64,000 nucleotides of DNA, from the NCBI GenBank assembly GCA_049323795.1, contig JBMOOH010000048.1, positions 6,691 through 70,690 on the forward strand. Reading direction: 5' to 3'. A model generated the notes under the pieces. It did not search any database, had not been told where the DNA came from, and saw nothing but the letters and a program-made list of their open reading frames with translations. This document shows positions 18,176-27,788 of this stretch, in pieces; within the stretch, counting starts at the first letter, position 1, and each line of letters begins with the position of its first letter. The stretch is from JAOADN01 sp049323795 (GTDB lineage Bacteria; Pseudomonadota; Alphaproteobacteria; Rhodobacterales; Rhodobacteraceae). A program made the translations under genes and the position numbers.

Positions 18176-18538
18176 GTGCTTGGCAGCTTAGCAGCAATCG
18201 GTTCTGTCGTGGCCCTCTATGTCGAAGGCATGGCGCGGGGCGACGACGCGGCGCTGCGGCGGGCCTTCCACCCCGATGCAAATTCGATAGGGCATTTCGA
18301 CGGCGGCCTCGAATGGTCCGGCCTTGACGCCTTCATCGCGGCCTGCGCGGCCGAGGCGATTCCTGCGGCGGCGCCGGTTCCCCCGTGGACGGTCGAATCC
18401 GTCTCGGTCGCGGGGGATACCGCGGTCGTCGGGGTGGTCAATGTCTGGGCGGGGCTGAGCTTCCGCGACACGCTGACGCTTCTTCATCACGACGGCCGCT
18501 GGCAGATCGTCGGCAAGCTCTTCCTGCATCTGGCCTGA
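18176..18538 (+). CDS. NTF2-like / putative lumazine-binding small protein
   Basis: A 120-aa protein with the cone-shaped NTF2-like pattern: an N-terminal helix pair (VVALYVEGMARGDDAALRRAF), the HPDANSIGHFDGGLEW segment and C-terminal strands ending in HHDGRWQIVGKLFLHL. Similar small proteins are labelled putative lumazine-binding (Lumazine_bd_2), but no reaction is proven. The start is a GTG at 18176 with only a weak ribosome site; later GTG codons are possible. It stands alone between recA and alaS. Confidence 0.72.
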   Translation: MLGSLAAIGSVVALYVEGMARGDDAALRRAFHPDANSIGHFDGGLEWSGLDAFIAACAAEAIPAAAPVPPWTVESVSVAGDTAVVGVVNVWAGLSFRDTLTLLHHDGRWQIVGKLFLHLA

Positions 18539-18654
18539 CCGCCCGCGCGCGCCCCGTGCGGAAACCGGTGTCGGGCGCGGCAATATGGACATGCGGGGCG
18601 ACACGGGCTAACACCCGACGGCCCGCTTTCCCGCCCTGACGAGGCCCCCCCGAG

Positions 18655-21318
18655 ATGCCCAGCCTGAACGACATCCGCTCGACCTTCCTCGACTATTTCC
18701 GCCGGAACGGCCACCGCGTCGTGCCGTCGAGCCCGCTCGTGCCCCGGAACGACCCGACGCTGATGTTTGCGAACTCGGGCATGGTCCAGTTCAAGAACCT
18801 CTTCACCGGGATCGAACGGCGCGACTACGTGCGGGCGGCGACGGCGCAGAAATGCGTCCGCGCGGGCGGCAAGCACAACGATCTCGACAACGTGGGCTAC
18901 ACGGCGCGGCATCACACGTTCTTCGAGATGCTGGGGAACTTCAGCTTCGGCGACTACTTCAAGTCCGACGCCATCCCCTTCGCCTGGGAGCTGCTGACGA
19001 AGGACTTCGGGATCGACAGGAACCGCCTGCTGGTCACGGTCTATCACACCGACGACGAGGCGGCGGGCATCTGGAAGAGGGTGGCGGGGCTGCCGGAGGA
19101 GCGGATCATCCGCATCCCGACCGACGACAACTTCTGGCGGATGGGACCGACCGGCCCCTGCGGCCCCTGCACGGAAATCTTCTACGACCACGGCCCCGGC
19201 ATCTGGGGCGGCCCGCCGGGCAGCGCCGAGGCCGACGGGGACCGGTTCATCGAGATCTGGAACCTCGTCTTCATGCAGAACGAGCAGATGGCCGATGGCA
19301 GCCTGCGCGTCCTCGACATGCAGTCGATCGACACCGGCATGGGGCTCGAGCGGATCGGGGCGCTCTTGCAGGGCAAGCACGACAATTACGACACCGACCT
19401 CATGCGTTCGCTGATCGAGGCCTCGGCGAACGCCACCTCGACCGACCCGGACGGGCCGGGCAGGATCCACCACCGGGTGATCGCCGACCACCTGCGGTCG
19501 ACGAGCTTCCTGATCGCCGACGGGGTGATGCCGTCGAACGAAGGGCGCGGCTATGTGCTGCGGCGGATCATGCGCCGCGCGATGCGCCATGCCCACCAGC
19601 TGGGCGCGGCCGAGCCGCTGATGCATCGCCTCGTCCCGGCGCTCGTCCGGCAGATGGGCACGGCCTATCCGGAGCTTTCGCGCGCGCAGGCGCTGGTCGA
19701 AGAAACCCTGAAGATCGAGGAGACGCGCTTCCGCCAGACGCTCGACCGCGGGCTGCGGCTGCTCGAGGACGAGCTTCAGAAGATCGGCGAGGGCCAGCCC
19801 CTGCCGGGCGCTGCGGCGTTCCGGCTCTACGACACCTACGGCTTCCCGCTTGACCTGACGCAGGACGCGCTCCGCGAGAAGGGGCGCGTGGTGGACGTGG
19901 CGGGCTTCGAGGCCGCGATGGCCGAGCAGAAGGCCAAGGCCCGGGCGAGCTGGTCGGGGTCGGGCGAGGCGAAGGACGCCGCGATCTGGTTCGAGTTGGC
20001 CGAGGCGAACGGCACGACCGAATTCCTCGGCTACGACACCGAGACGGCCGAGGGGCAGATCCTGGCGCTGGTGCAGGACGGCAAGGCGGTCGATGCCGCG
20101 AAGGCGGGCGAGACGGTGCAGATCGTCGTCAACCAGACGCCCTTCTATGCAGAGGCGGGCGGGCAGGTCGGCGACACGGGAACGATCGTGACCGGGACGG
20201 GCAGGGCGGAAGTCATCGATACCAAGAGGTCGGCGGGCGTGTTCATCCATGTCGCGCGCGTGACGGAAGGATCGCTGACCAGGGGGCAGGGCGCGCGGCT
20301 CGACGTGGCCCACGGGCGGCGGACGGCGATCCGCGCCAACCATTCGGCGACGCACCTGCTGCACGAGGCGCTGCGCCGCGCGCTCGGGGCGCATGTCGCG
20401 CAGAAGGGCAGCCTCAACGCCGAGGACCGGCTGCGCTTCGACTTCAGCCATTCCAGGGCGATGACGCCCGCGGAACTGGCGGGCGTCGAGGCGGAGGTGA
20501 ACGACTTCATCCGCCAGAACACGCCCGTCCAGACGCGGATCATGACGCCCGACGACGCCCGCGCGATCGGGGCGCAGGCGCTCTTCGGCGAGAAATACGG
20601 CGACGAGGTGCGGGTCGTCTCGATGGGCCGGCTCGACGGGTCGGGCAAGGGCGCGGACGGCACGACCTATTCGATCGAGCTTTGCGGCGGCACGCATGTG
20701 GCGCGCACGGGCGACATCGGGGCGTTCGTGGCGCTCGGCGACAGCGCGTCGTCTGCGGGCATCCGGCGGATCGAGGCGCTGACGGGCCAGGCGGCGCTCG
20801 ACCACCTGCGCGCGCAGGACCGGCGGCTGAACGAGGTGGCGGCGGTGCTGAAGGCGCAGCCGCAGGACGTGGCGGACCGCGTCAGGACGCTGGCCGACGA
20901 ACGCCGGGCGCTGCAGAACGAGGTTGCGCAGCTGCGCCGGGAAATCGCCATGGGCGGCGGCGCCAGGGGCAGGCCGGAGGCCAGGGAGATCAACGGCATA
21001 AGGTTCATCCCGCAGGTCGTCTCGGGCGTTTCGGGCAAGGATCTTCCGGCGCTCGTCGACGAGCTGAAGGCGCGGGTCGGGTCCGGCGCGGTGCTGGTCG
21101 TCGCGGACACGGGCGGGAAGGCGGCCGTCGCGGCGGGCGTGACGGCGGACCTGACGGCGCGCCTGTCGGCGGTCGACATCGCGCGGGCGGCGGCCGAGGC
21201 GCTCGGCGGCAGGGGCGGCGGCGGACGCCCCGACCTTGCCCAGGCGGGCGGGGCGGACGCGTCGAAGTCGGCGGAAGCTGTCGCGGCGGCCGAGGCGGTT
21301 CTCGGGGGCGTGAAATGA
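18655..21318 (+). CDS. alaS: Alanine--tRNA ligase
   Basis: An 887-aa alanyl-tRNA synthetase of full length. The catalytic core (about residues 1-250) opens with LNDIRSTFLDYFRRNGH and carries GMVQFKNLFTG. The editing domain includes the zinc-site motif HSATHLLHEALRRALG and later CGGTHV. The C-terminal part includes the coiled-coil and the Gly-rich end GGRGGGGRPDLAQAGG. Its TGA overlaps the start of the next gene. Confidence 0.98.
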   Translation: MPSLNDIRSTFLDYFRRNGHRVVPSSPLVPRNDPTLMFANSGMVQFKNLFTGIERRDYVRAATAQKCVRAGGKHNDLDNVGYTARHHTFFEMLGNFSFGDYFKSDAIPFAWELLTKDFGIDRNRLLVTVYHTDDEAAGIWKRVAGLPEERIIRIPTDDNFWRMGPTGPCGPCTEIFYDHGPGIWGGPPGSAEADGDRFIEIWNLVFMQNEQMADGSLRVLDMQSIDTGMGLERIGALLQGKHDNYDTDLMRSLIEASANATSTDPDGPGRIHHRVIADHLRSTSFLIADGVMPSNEGRGYVLRRIMRRAMRHAHQLGAAEPLMHRLVPALVRQMGTAYPELSRAQALVEETLKIEETRFRQTLDRGLRLLEDELQKIGEGQPLPGAAAFRLYDTYGFPLDLTQDALREKGRVVDVAGFEAAMAEQKAKARASWSGSGEAKDAAIWFELAEANGTTEFLGYDTETAEGQILALVQDGKAVDAAKAGETVQIVVNQTPFYAEAGGQVGDTGTIVTGTGRAEVIDTKRSAGVFIHVARVTEGSLTRGQGARLDVAHGRRTAIRANHSATHLLHEALRRALGAHVAQKGSLNAEDRLRFDFSHSRAMTPAELAGVEAEVNDFIRQNTPVQTRIMTPDDARAIGAQALFGEKYGDEVRVVSMGRLDGSGKGADGTTYSIELCGGTHVARTGDIGAFVALGDSASSAGIRRIEALTGQAALDHLRAQDRRLNEVAAVLKAQPQDVADRVRTLADERRALQNEVAQLRREIAMGGGARGRPEAREINGIRFIPQVVSGVSGKDLPALVDELKARVGSGAVLVVADTGGKAAVAAGVTADLTARLSAVDIARAAAEALGGRGGGGRPDLAQAGGADASKSAEAVAAAEAVLGGVK

Positions 21319-21614
21319 GCGGGGCCGCCAGGGGCGCGTTCTGGGTCGCGCATGTGAAGGTGATCGACCCCGTCGCCTACGGGAAATATGCCGAGCTTGC
21401 AGGCCCCGCGATCGCCAGGCACGGGGGCGTCTTCCTTGCCCGCGGCGGGCGCTACGTGCAGCTTGAGGGGAACGACCGGCCGAGGAACGTCGTTGCGCGC
21501 TTCCCCAGCCTTGAGGCCGCTGTCGCCTGCTACAACAGCCCCGAGTACCAGGCGGCGCTCGCCCATGCCAAGGGGGCGTGCGAGCGCGATCTCATGGTGG
21601 TCGAGGAAAGCTGA
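21315..21614 (+). CDS. DUF1330 family protein
   Basis: A 99-aa single-domain protein of the DUF1330 dimeric alpha-beta barrel kind. Typical features are WVAHVKVIDPVAYGKYA, the mid-protein ARGGRYVQLEG, and ARFPSLEAAVACYNSPEYQ. The biochemical role of the family is unknown. Its ATG overlaps the alaS stop (ATGA), so the two are coupled. Confidence 0.88.
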   Translation: MSGAARGAFWVAHVKVIDPVAYGKYAELAGPAIARHGGVFLARGGRYVQLEGNDRPRNVVARFPSLEAAVACYNSPEYQAALAHAKGACERDLMVVEES

Positions 21615-21665
21615 CCGGGGCGGACCGCGCGGCGGTCCGGCCTCCACACGCGGCTTCACGTCCGG

Positions 21666-21700
21666 TCCCCGTCTGGCCCCCGTCTGGCCCCCCGTCCGGG
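21666..21700. repeat. Short tandem duplication between DUF1330 gene and phoR
   Basis: CCCCGTCTGGCC occurs twice in a row, followed by the related CCCCGTCCGGGT. It lies in the 205-bp gap before phoR, where I see no gene. Confidence 0.6.
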
Positions 21701-21819
21701 TCTCCGTCCCGGTCCATACCGGGCAGGCCGGCATTGCCCGGGCCGGGATCCCGCGATTTACAACGCGGCCGATTCGCGTCAGTCAGATGCGTCTTGCGTC
21801 AGATGCTCAGGGGGGCGGC

Positions 21820-22866
21820 ATGGATCTCGGAACCGTTTCCCGGCTTCTTTCCGGGCTGCCCCTTCCGGTGCTCGTGGTCGGCGCGGGGCAAAGGGTGGTC
21901 GCGGCCAATCCGGCCATCGAGGCGCTCTTCGGCGCGCCGACGGAAGGCCGGAACGTGGCCTCGGTCGTTCGGCATCCCGCCTTCCTCGCCGCGCTCGACC
22001 GGACGCTTTCGGCGCAGGAAACGACCCGCGCACGCATCAGCGTCCCGTCGCGGGGGGCGGGCGATCTGGTCATGCTGGTCCATGTCGCCCCCTTCGCCGA
22101 TGTCTCGGGGGCACCCGGCGCCCTGGTGGCCTTCGAGGACCAGACCGCGCTCGAGCGGGCGGAACTCATGCGGAGGGACTTCGTGGCGAACGTGAGCCAC
22201 GAGCTCCGGACACCTCTCACCGCGCTTGTGGGATTCATCGAGACGCTGCGCTGCGCAGCGCGGGACGACGCCCCGGCGCGCGAGCGCTTCCTCACCATCA
22301 TGGAGCGCGAGGCGTCGAGGATGATACGGCTCGTCGGCGATCTTCTGTCGCTGTCGAGGGTCGAGGCGGACGAAAGGCTGCGCCCCGGCGTTCCGACGGA
22401 CATCGCCGCGGTCGTCCGGTCGGTCCTTCTGGCGCTCCGCCCGCAGGCCGAGGCGGCCGGGGTTGCGCTCGAGGCCGTGGGTCTCGACGGGGCTGTCATC
22501 GTTCCGGCCGACGCCGACCAGATGACGCAGGTCTTCCACAACCTGGTCGAGAACGCGCTCAAATACGCGGCCGGGGGCAAGCGCGTCACGGTGGAGGCAG
22601 CCACGGTCGAGCGCGATCCGGTGTTCCGCGGCGCGGGCGTGCGGATTTCGGTCGTGGACTACGGCGAGGGAATCGAGCCGATCCACCTGCCGCGCCTGAC
22701 CGAGCGATTCTACCGCGTCGACTCGCACCGCAGCCGCGAAAAGGGCGGGACCGGCCTCGGGCTGGCGATCGTGAAGCACATCGTGAACCGGCACCGGGGC
22801 CGGCTGAAGATCGAGAGTGAGCCAGGAAAGGGCAGCCGTTTCATCATTCTGCTGCCGAAGACCTGA
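21820..22866 (+). CDS. phoR: Phosphate regulon sensor histidine kinase PhoR
   Basis: A 348-aa sensor kinase. A short PAS-like domain (about residues 1-110) precedes HisKA with His127 in ANVSHELRTPLTALVGFIETL, a segment very typical of PhoR. The ATPase domain has FHNLVENALKYA, DYGEGI and GGTGLGLAIVKHI. There is no strong transmembrane segment, so sensing probably goes through PstSCAB and PhoU. The ATG at 21820 follows AGGGGGG. It lies directly upstream of pstS-phoB, giving a complete Pho module. Confidence 0.93.
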   Translation: MDLGTVSRLLSGLPLPVLVVGAGQRVVAANPAIEALFGAPTEGRNVASVVRHPAFLAALDRTLSAQETTRARISVPSRGAGDLVMLVHVAPFADVSGAPGALVAFEDQTALERAELMRRDFVANVSHELRTPLTALVGFIETLRCAARDDAPARERFLTIMEREASRMIRLVGDLLSLSRVEADERLRPGVPTDIAAVVRSVLLALRPQAEAAGVALEAVGLDGAVIVPADADQMTQVFHNLVENALKYAAGGKRVTVEAATVERDPVFRGAGVRISVVDYGEGIEPIHLPRLTERFYRVDSHRSREKGGTGLGLAIVKHIVNRHRGRLKIESEPGKGSRFIILLPKT

Positions 22867-22900
22867 TCTTTCGTTGCCGGTTCCGCCGGACGCGCGGGCA

Positions 22901-22929
22901 CTGTCATCAAACTGTTACGTCACTGTCAC
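22901..22929 (+). promoter_or_regulatory. Triple Pho box upstream of pstS
   Basis: Three 7-bp repeats, CTGTCAT, CTGTTAC and CTGTCAC, start at 22901, 22912 and 22923. The 11-bp period equals the PhoB-box spacing (7-bp repeat plus 4-bp spacer). Three half-sites give room for more than one PhoB dimer. The block ends 85 bp before the pstS ATG. Confidence 0.9.
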
Positions 22930-23014
22930 AAAAGCATGGCCGGACGGTTCTAGACGGTCGCTTGCCTGGCTGCCCCCGGGGGGCCGGTCACATGAAACTG
23001 CAAGGAAAGCACGC

Positions 23015-24067
23015 ATGAAACTTTCGCTGATTTCCGTGTCGGCGCTGGCGCTCGCCACGCTCGCCACCGCCGCATCTGCCCGCGAACAGATCCAGATCGC
23101 CGGCTCGTCCACCGTTCTTCCCTACGCCACCATCGTGGCCGAAGCCTTCGGCGAGAACTTCGACTTCCCGACCCCCGTGGTCGAAGGCGGCGGTTCGGGC
23201 GCCGGACGCAAGAAGCTCTGCGAGGGCGTGGGCGAGAACACCATCGACATCGCGAATTCGTCGTCGCGCATCACCCAGTCGGACATCGACACCTGCAAGG
23301 CCAACGGCGTCAACGAGATCATGGAAGTCCGCATCGGCTATGACGGGATCGTCTTCGCCAGCGACGTGGGCGGCCCGGACTTCGCCTATGAGCCGGCCGA
23401 CATCTACAACGCCATCGGAAGCCAGATCGTGAAGGACGGCGCGCTCGTCGCCAACACGAACAAGACCTGGGCCGAGGTGAACGCCAGGCTGCCCGCGCAG
23501 GACATCCTGATGTTCATCCCGGGAACCAAGCACGGCACCCGCGAAGTCTTCGACACAAAGGTGATCGAAGCCGGCTGCAAGGCCACCGGCGCCTTCGACC
23601 TGTTCCTCGCCGCCGCCCAAGGCAAGGACGAGAAGGAGAAGGACGCCGCCGCCCGGAAGGCCTGCAATGCGCTGCGCACCGACGGCGTGTCGGTGGACAT
23701 CGACGGCGACTATACCGAGACGCTCGCGCGCCTTGACGCCAACAGGAACGCGGTCGGCGTGTTCGGACTGTCGTTCTACCAGAACAACACCGACAAGCTG
23801 AAAGTGGCGACCATGTCGGGCGTCACGCCCTCGACCGAGACGATCGCCAAGGGCGAATACCCGGTGTCGCGTCCGCTCTACTTCTACGTCAAGAAGGCGC
23901 ATATCGGCGTCATCCCGGGCCTGAAGGAATACATCCAGTTCTTCGTCTCGGATGACATGGCCGGCCCGGACGGCCCGCTCGCCCAGTACGGCCTCGTCTC
24001 CGACCCCGAACTGGCTGCCACGCAGGCCGCCGTCGCGGCCGAGACCCCGATGGGCCCGCTTCAGTAA
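23015..24067 (+). CDS. pstS: Phosphate ABC transporter substrate-binding protein PstS
   Basis: A 350-aa periplasmic phosphate-binding protein. A signal peptide (residues 1-22, ending TAASA) precedes QIQIAGSSTVLPYATIV, the first phosphate-binding loop. A further ligand loop is VVEGGGSGAGRKKLCEG, and PGTKHGTREVF lies in the second lobe. The ATG at 23015 follows AAGGA by eight bases. It is the first gene behind the triple Pho box and should be strongly induced by phosphate starvation. Confidence 0.97.
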   Translation: MKLSLISVSALALATLATAASAREQIQIAGSSTVLPYATIVAEAFGENFDFPTPVVEGGGSGAGRKKLCEGVGENTIDIANSSSRITQSDIDTCKANGVNEIMEVRIGYDGIVFASDVGGPDFAYEPADIYNAIGSQIVKDGALVANTNKTWAEVNARLPAQDILMFIPGTKHGTREVFDTKVIEAGCKATGAFDLFLAAAQGKDEKEKDAAARKACNALRTDGVSVDIDGDYTETLARLDANRNAVGVFGLSFYQNNTDKLKVATMSGVTPSTETIAKGEYPVSRPLYFYVKKAHIGVIPGLKEYIQFFVSDDMAGPDGPLAQYGLVSDPELAATQAAVAAETPMGPLQ

Positions 24068-24139
24068 CGAGTAGCCCGGGGCGGTGCGGAACCACCCGCG
24101 CCGCCCGTTCCCGAACTGCGCCAGGACCGTGGGGGATCG

Positions 24140-25615
24140 ATGAGCGCCGGCTTCTCAATTCTGATCGTGCTCGCGCTCGGACTGGCCGGCTACGTCGCCG
24201 GCCGGAGGCGGGCGATGGCGAAGGCCGGGGGCGACAGCCGCCGTCTTCATTCCCTGCCCGGCTTCTACGGGCAGTCGGCCCTTCTGTTCACTGCCGTCCC
24301 GGCGCTTTCGGTGATCCTCGTGTGGCTGGTCCTTCAGCCGATCTGGATCGAACGGCGCGTCCAGACCTTCATCGAGCCTTCGGACATCGGCGAGGGAAGC
24401 TCGCTCGGTCTCGTCATGGCCGACGTGCGGCGCATCGCGCGCGGCATCGACACGGCCGTGGACCGGGGCAGGCTGACCGAAGACCAGGTCGGCGCGCTCG
24501 CCGCGGGCGCGGGCGAGGCCGACACGCTTCTGGCCGACACGCTTCTGGCCGACGTGGGCGTGGCGCTCGGCTCGGCGGTCAAGCCGCATGTCCTCGATGC
24601 CGCGCGGTCCTACCGGACCGAGACGTACCGCCTGTCGATCGCGATGACGGTCGCGGCGGTGATCGTGGCGCTTGGCGGGCTTGGCTGGTCGCTCTCGCGC
24701 ATCGAGACGGACTTTCGCGCGCGGAACGTCTCGGAACGTTTCGTCATCGGCCTGATGATCCTTGCCTCGCTGGTGGCGGTGGCCACGACCTTCGGGATCG
24801 TCCTGTCGCTCGCCTTCGAGACGCTGCAGTTCTTCCGCATCTATCCCGCGTCCGACTTCTTCTTCTCGACGGTGTGGAACCCGCAGTTCAGGGGCGGATC
24901 TGACCTTGGCGTCCTGCCGCTGATTTGGGGCACGCTCTATGTCTCGGTCATCGCGCTCCTGGTCGCGGTGCCGGTGGGCCTTCTGTCGGCGATCTACCTG
25001 TCGGACTACGCCGCGCCGCCGGTCCGTTCCGTGGTGAAACCGCTGATCGAGGTGCTGGCCGGCATCCCGACCATCGTCTACGGCCTCTTTGCCCTCATCA
25101 CCGTGGGGCCGATCCTGCGCGACTACTTCGCCCAGCCCCTGGGCCTCGGGAACTCGTCGTCCTCGGTGATGACGGCGGGACTGGTCATGGGCATCATGGT
25201 CATCCCCTTCGTCTCGTCGCTCAGCGACGACATCATCAACGCCGTGCCGCAGTCGCTGCGCGATGGCTCGCTCGCGCTTGGCGCGACGCCGTCCGAGACG
25301 ATCCGCCAGGTGGTGCTGCCGGCGGCGCTGCCCGGTGTCGTGGGCGCGATCCTGCTGGCGGCCAGCCGCGCCATCGGCGAGACGATGATCGTGGTCATGG
25401 GGGCAGGGGCGGCGGCGAAGCTGAGCCTCAATCCGTTCGAGGCGATGACGACCGTGACGGTCAAGATCGTCAGCCAGCTGACCGGCGACACCGAATTCGC
25501 CAGCCCCGAGACGCTGGTGGCCTTCGCGCTCGGCCTGACGCTGTTCGTCTTCACGCTGGGGTTGAACATCCTGGCCCTCATCATCGTGCGCAAGTACCGG
25601 GAGCAGTACGAATGA
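24140..25615 (+). CDS. pstC: Phosphate ABC transporter permease PstC
   Basis: A 491-aa inner-membrane permease of the long alphaproteobacterial type. An N-terminal extension with extra helices (about residues 1-230) precedes the permease core, whose EAA-type loop is LALGATPSETIRQVVLPAALPG. A 15-bp perfect tandem duplication at 24521-24550 gives the repeated pentapeptide DTLLA in the periplasmic part. The TGA overlaps the pstA start. Confidence 0.95.
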   Translation: MSAGFSILIVLALGLAGYVAGRRRAMAKAGGDSRRLHSLPGFYGQSALLFTAVPALSVILVWLVLQPIWIERRVQTFIEPSDIGEGSSLGLVMADVRRIARGIDTAVDRGRLTEDQVGALAAGAGEADTLLADTLLADVGVALGSAVKPHVLDAARSYRTETYRLSIAMTVAAVIVALGGLGWSLSRIETDFRARNVSERFVIGLMILASLVAVATTFGIVLSLAFETLQFFRIYPASDFFFSTVWNPQFRGGSDLGVLPLIWGTLYVSVIALLVAVPVGLLSAIYLSDYAAPPVRSVVKPLIEVLAGIPTIVYGLFALITVGPILRDYFAQPLGLGNSSSSVMTAGLVMGIMVIPFVSSLSDDIINAVPQSLRDGSLALGATPSETIRQVVLPAALPGVVGAILLAASRAIGETMIVVMGAGAAAKLSLNPFEAMTTVTVKIVSQLTGDTEFASPETLVAFALGLTLFVFTLGLNILALIIVRKYREQYE

Positions 25616-26967
25616 CCGACATCACGGCATCCCCGGGCCGCACCGGATCGCGCCACGGCGCCTCGCTCCTGACGCTCGACCCGCGCACCCGGGCCCGCAA
25701 CGCCGCCGAGGCCCGCTTCCGCATCTACGGCATCGCGGGGATCGTCGTCGCGCTGTCGGCGCTGGTGATCCTGCTCGTCTCGATCATCAGCGCGGGCGTG
25801 TCGGCCTACAGCCAGACCTACCTCTCGTTCCCGCTGACGCTCGACGCGGCGAAGCTCGACCCGAAGGGCAACCGCCGCGCCGAGGACATGGCGAAGGTCA
25901 CCACCATCGGCTACGGATCGCTGATCTCGACCGGATTCATCAGGGCCATCGCGGACAGGGGCATCCCGACAGACGGCCTGACACCGAAGCAGGTCGGTGG
26001 GCTGATCTCGACCGAGGCGTCGGCGCAACTGCGCGACCGGGTGCTGGCCGATCCGTCGCTGGTCGGTCAGACGATCGACGTGAACATCCTCGCGAACGGG
26101 CGGGTGGACGGCTACTACAAGGGCCGGGTGACGATGGAGTCGGCGGCGCTCGACTCGAACATCTCGCCCGGGCAGCTGGCGCTCGCCGACGCGCTCAAAT
26201 CGGTGGGGATGCTGCGGAGCGAGTTCAATGCGGACTTCTTCACCGCGCCCGACGCCTCGGACACCCGGCCCGAAGCCGCCGGCCTCGGCGTCGCGATCCT
26301 CGGCTCGCTCTACATGATGATCGTCGTGCTGGCCCTGTCGCTGCCCATCGGAGTCGCGGCGGCGGTGTATCTGGAGGAGTTCGCGCCGAAGAACCGCTGG
26401 ACCGACCTGATCGAGGTGAACATCGCGAACCTCGCCGCCGTCCCGTCGATCGTGTTCGGCATCCTCGGCCTCGCGGTCTTCATCAACTTCGCGGGGCTGC
26501 CGCAGTCGGCGCCCATCGTGGGCGGGCTTGTCCTGACGCTGATGACGCTGCCGCGGATCATCATTCCGGCGCGCGCGGCGCTGAAGGCCGTGCCGCCGTC
26601 GATCCGCGATGCGGCGCTCGGGGTCGGGGCGTCGAAGCTGCAGTCGATCCTGCACCATGTGCTGCCGCTGGCTGCGCCGGGCATCCTGACCGGCATGATC
26701 ATCGGTCTGGCGCAGGCCCTGGGCGAGACGGCACCCTTGCTGCTGATCGGCATGGTCGCCTTCGTGCGCGACTATCCGGGCGGGCTGCCGGGGGGGCTGT
26801 TCGACCCGGCCTCGGCGCTGCCGGTGCAGGTCTACAACTGGACGCAGCGGGGCGATCCGGCCTTTGTCGAACGGGCCTCGGGCGCGATCATCGTGCTGCT
26901 CGTCTTTCTCGTCATCATGAATGCGGCCGCGATCATTCTGCGGCGGCGCTTCGAACGCCGCTGGTAA
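25612..26967 (+). CDS. pstA: Phosphate ABC transporter permease PstA
   Basis: A 451-aa permease, long like its partner PstC. One helix near residues 38-60 is followed by a soluble insert of about 160 residues (the DUF3333-type N-terminal domain of alphaproteobacterial PstA). The permease core includes the loop AALGVGASKLQSILHHVLPLA. The ATG overlaps the pstC stop (ATGA), showing coupled translation. Confidence 0.95.
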   Translation: MTDITASPGRTGSRHGASLLTLDPRTRARNAAEARFRIYGIAGIVVALSALVILLVSIISAGVSAYSQTYLSFPLTLDAAKLDPKGNRRAEDMAKVTTIGYGSLISTGFIRAIADRGIPTDGLTPKQVGGLISTEASAQLRDRVLADPSLVGQTIDVNILANGRVDGYYKGRVTMESAALDSNISPGQLALADALKSVGMLRSEFNADFFTAPDASDTRPEAAGLGVAILGSLYMMIVVLALSLPIGVAAAVYLEEFAPKNRWTDLIEVNIANLAAVPSIVFGILGLAVFINFAGLPQSAPIVGGLVLTLMTLPRIIIPARAALKAVPPSIRDAALGVGASKLQSILHHVLPLAAPGILTGMIIGLAQALGETAPLLLIGMVAFVRDYPGGLPGGLFDPASALPVQVYNWTQRGDPAFVERASGAIIVLLVFLVIMNAAAIILRRRFERRW

Positions 26968-26980
26968 GGAGTTAAGCTGG

Positions 26981-27778
26981 ATGGACGATGTCAGGCTGGT
27001 GGAGCGGGCAGTGGTGACGGACGCGGTCAAGATCAGCGCGCGCAGGGCCCAGGTCTTCTACGGGGACAACCACGCGATCAAGGATGTCGACGTCGATATC
27101 CTCGACAAGACGGTGACCGCGTTCATCGGCCCGTCGGGCTGCGGCAAGTCCACCTTCCTGCGCTGCCTCAACCGCATGAACGACACGATCCCGTCCTGCC
27201 GGGTCGAGGGCAGGATCATGCTCGACGGCGAGGACATCTATGACCGGCGCGTCGATCCGGTGCAGCTCCGCGCCAAGGTCGGCATGGTGTTCCAGAAGCC
27301 GAACCCCTTCCCGAAGTCGATCTACGACAACGTGGCCTACGGCCCGAAGATCCACGGCCTGACGCGCAGCAAGGCGGAACTCGACGAGGTCGTCGAAAGC
27401 TGCCTGCGCAGGGCCGCGCTCTGGACCGAGGTGAAGGACCGCCTGGCCTCGCCCGGCACCGGCCTGTCGGGTGGCCAGCAGCAGCGGCTCTGCATCGCGC
27501 GGGCGATCGCGACGGGCCCGGAAGTCCTCCTGATGGACGAACCCTGCTCGGCGCTCGACCCGATCGCAACGGCGCAGGTCGAGGAGCTGATCGACGAGCT
27601 GCGCGCGAACTACTCGGTCGTGATCGTCACGCACTCGATGCAGCAGGCGGCGCGGGTCAGCCAGAGGACCGCCTTCTTCCACCTCGGCCATCTCGTCGAA
27701 TACGGCGAGACGGGTCAGATCTTCACCACGCCCCGCGACCCGCGCACCGAAAGCTACATCACCGGCCGGATCGGCTGA
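26981..27778 (+). CDS. pstB: Phosphate ABC transporter ATP-binding protein PstB
   Basis: A 265-aa ATPase with Walker A GPSGCGKST, Q-loop GMVFQKPNPFP, signature LSGGQQQR and Walker B VLLMDEPCSALD. These are the classic PstB sequences, including LRCLNRMND. The ATG at 26981 lies behind AAGGAG, 13 bp after pstA. It energises PstSCA. Confidence 0.97.
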   Translation: MDDVRLVERAVVTDAVKISARRAQVFYGDNHAIKDVDVDILDKTVTAFIGPSGCGKSTFLRCLNRMNDTIPSCRVEGRIMLDGEDIYDRRVDPVQLRAKVGMVFQKPNPFPKSIYDNVAYGPKIHGLTRSKAELDEVVESCLRRAALWTEVKDRLASPGTGLSGGQQQRLCIARAIATGPEVLLMDEPCSALDPIATAQVEELIDELRANYSVVIVTHSMQQAARVSQRTAFFHLGHLVEYGETGQIFTTPRDPRTESYITGRIG

Positions 27779-27788
27779 GGAGGCACAG

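Noticed and set aside
18487..20805. A 772-codon minus-strand open frame opposite alaS
   Set aside because: Shadow of alaS; composition is skewed and no motif is visible.
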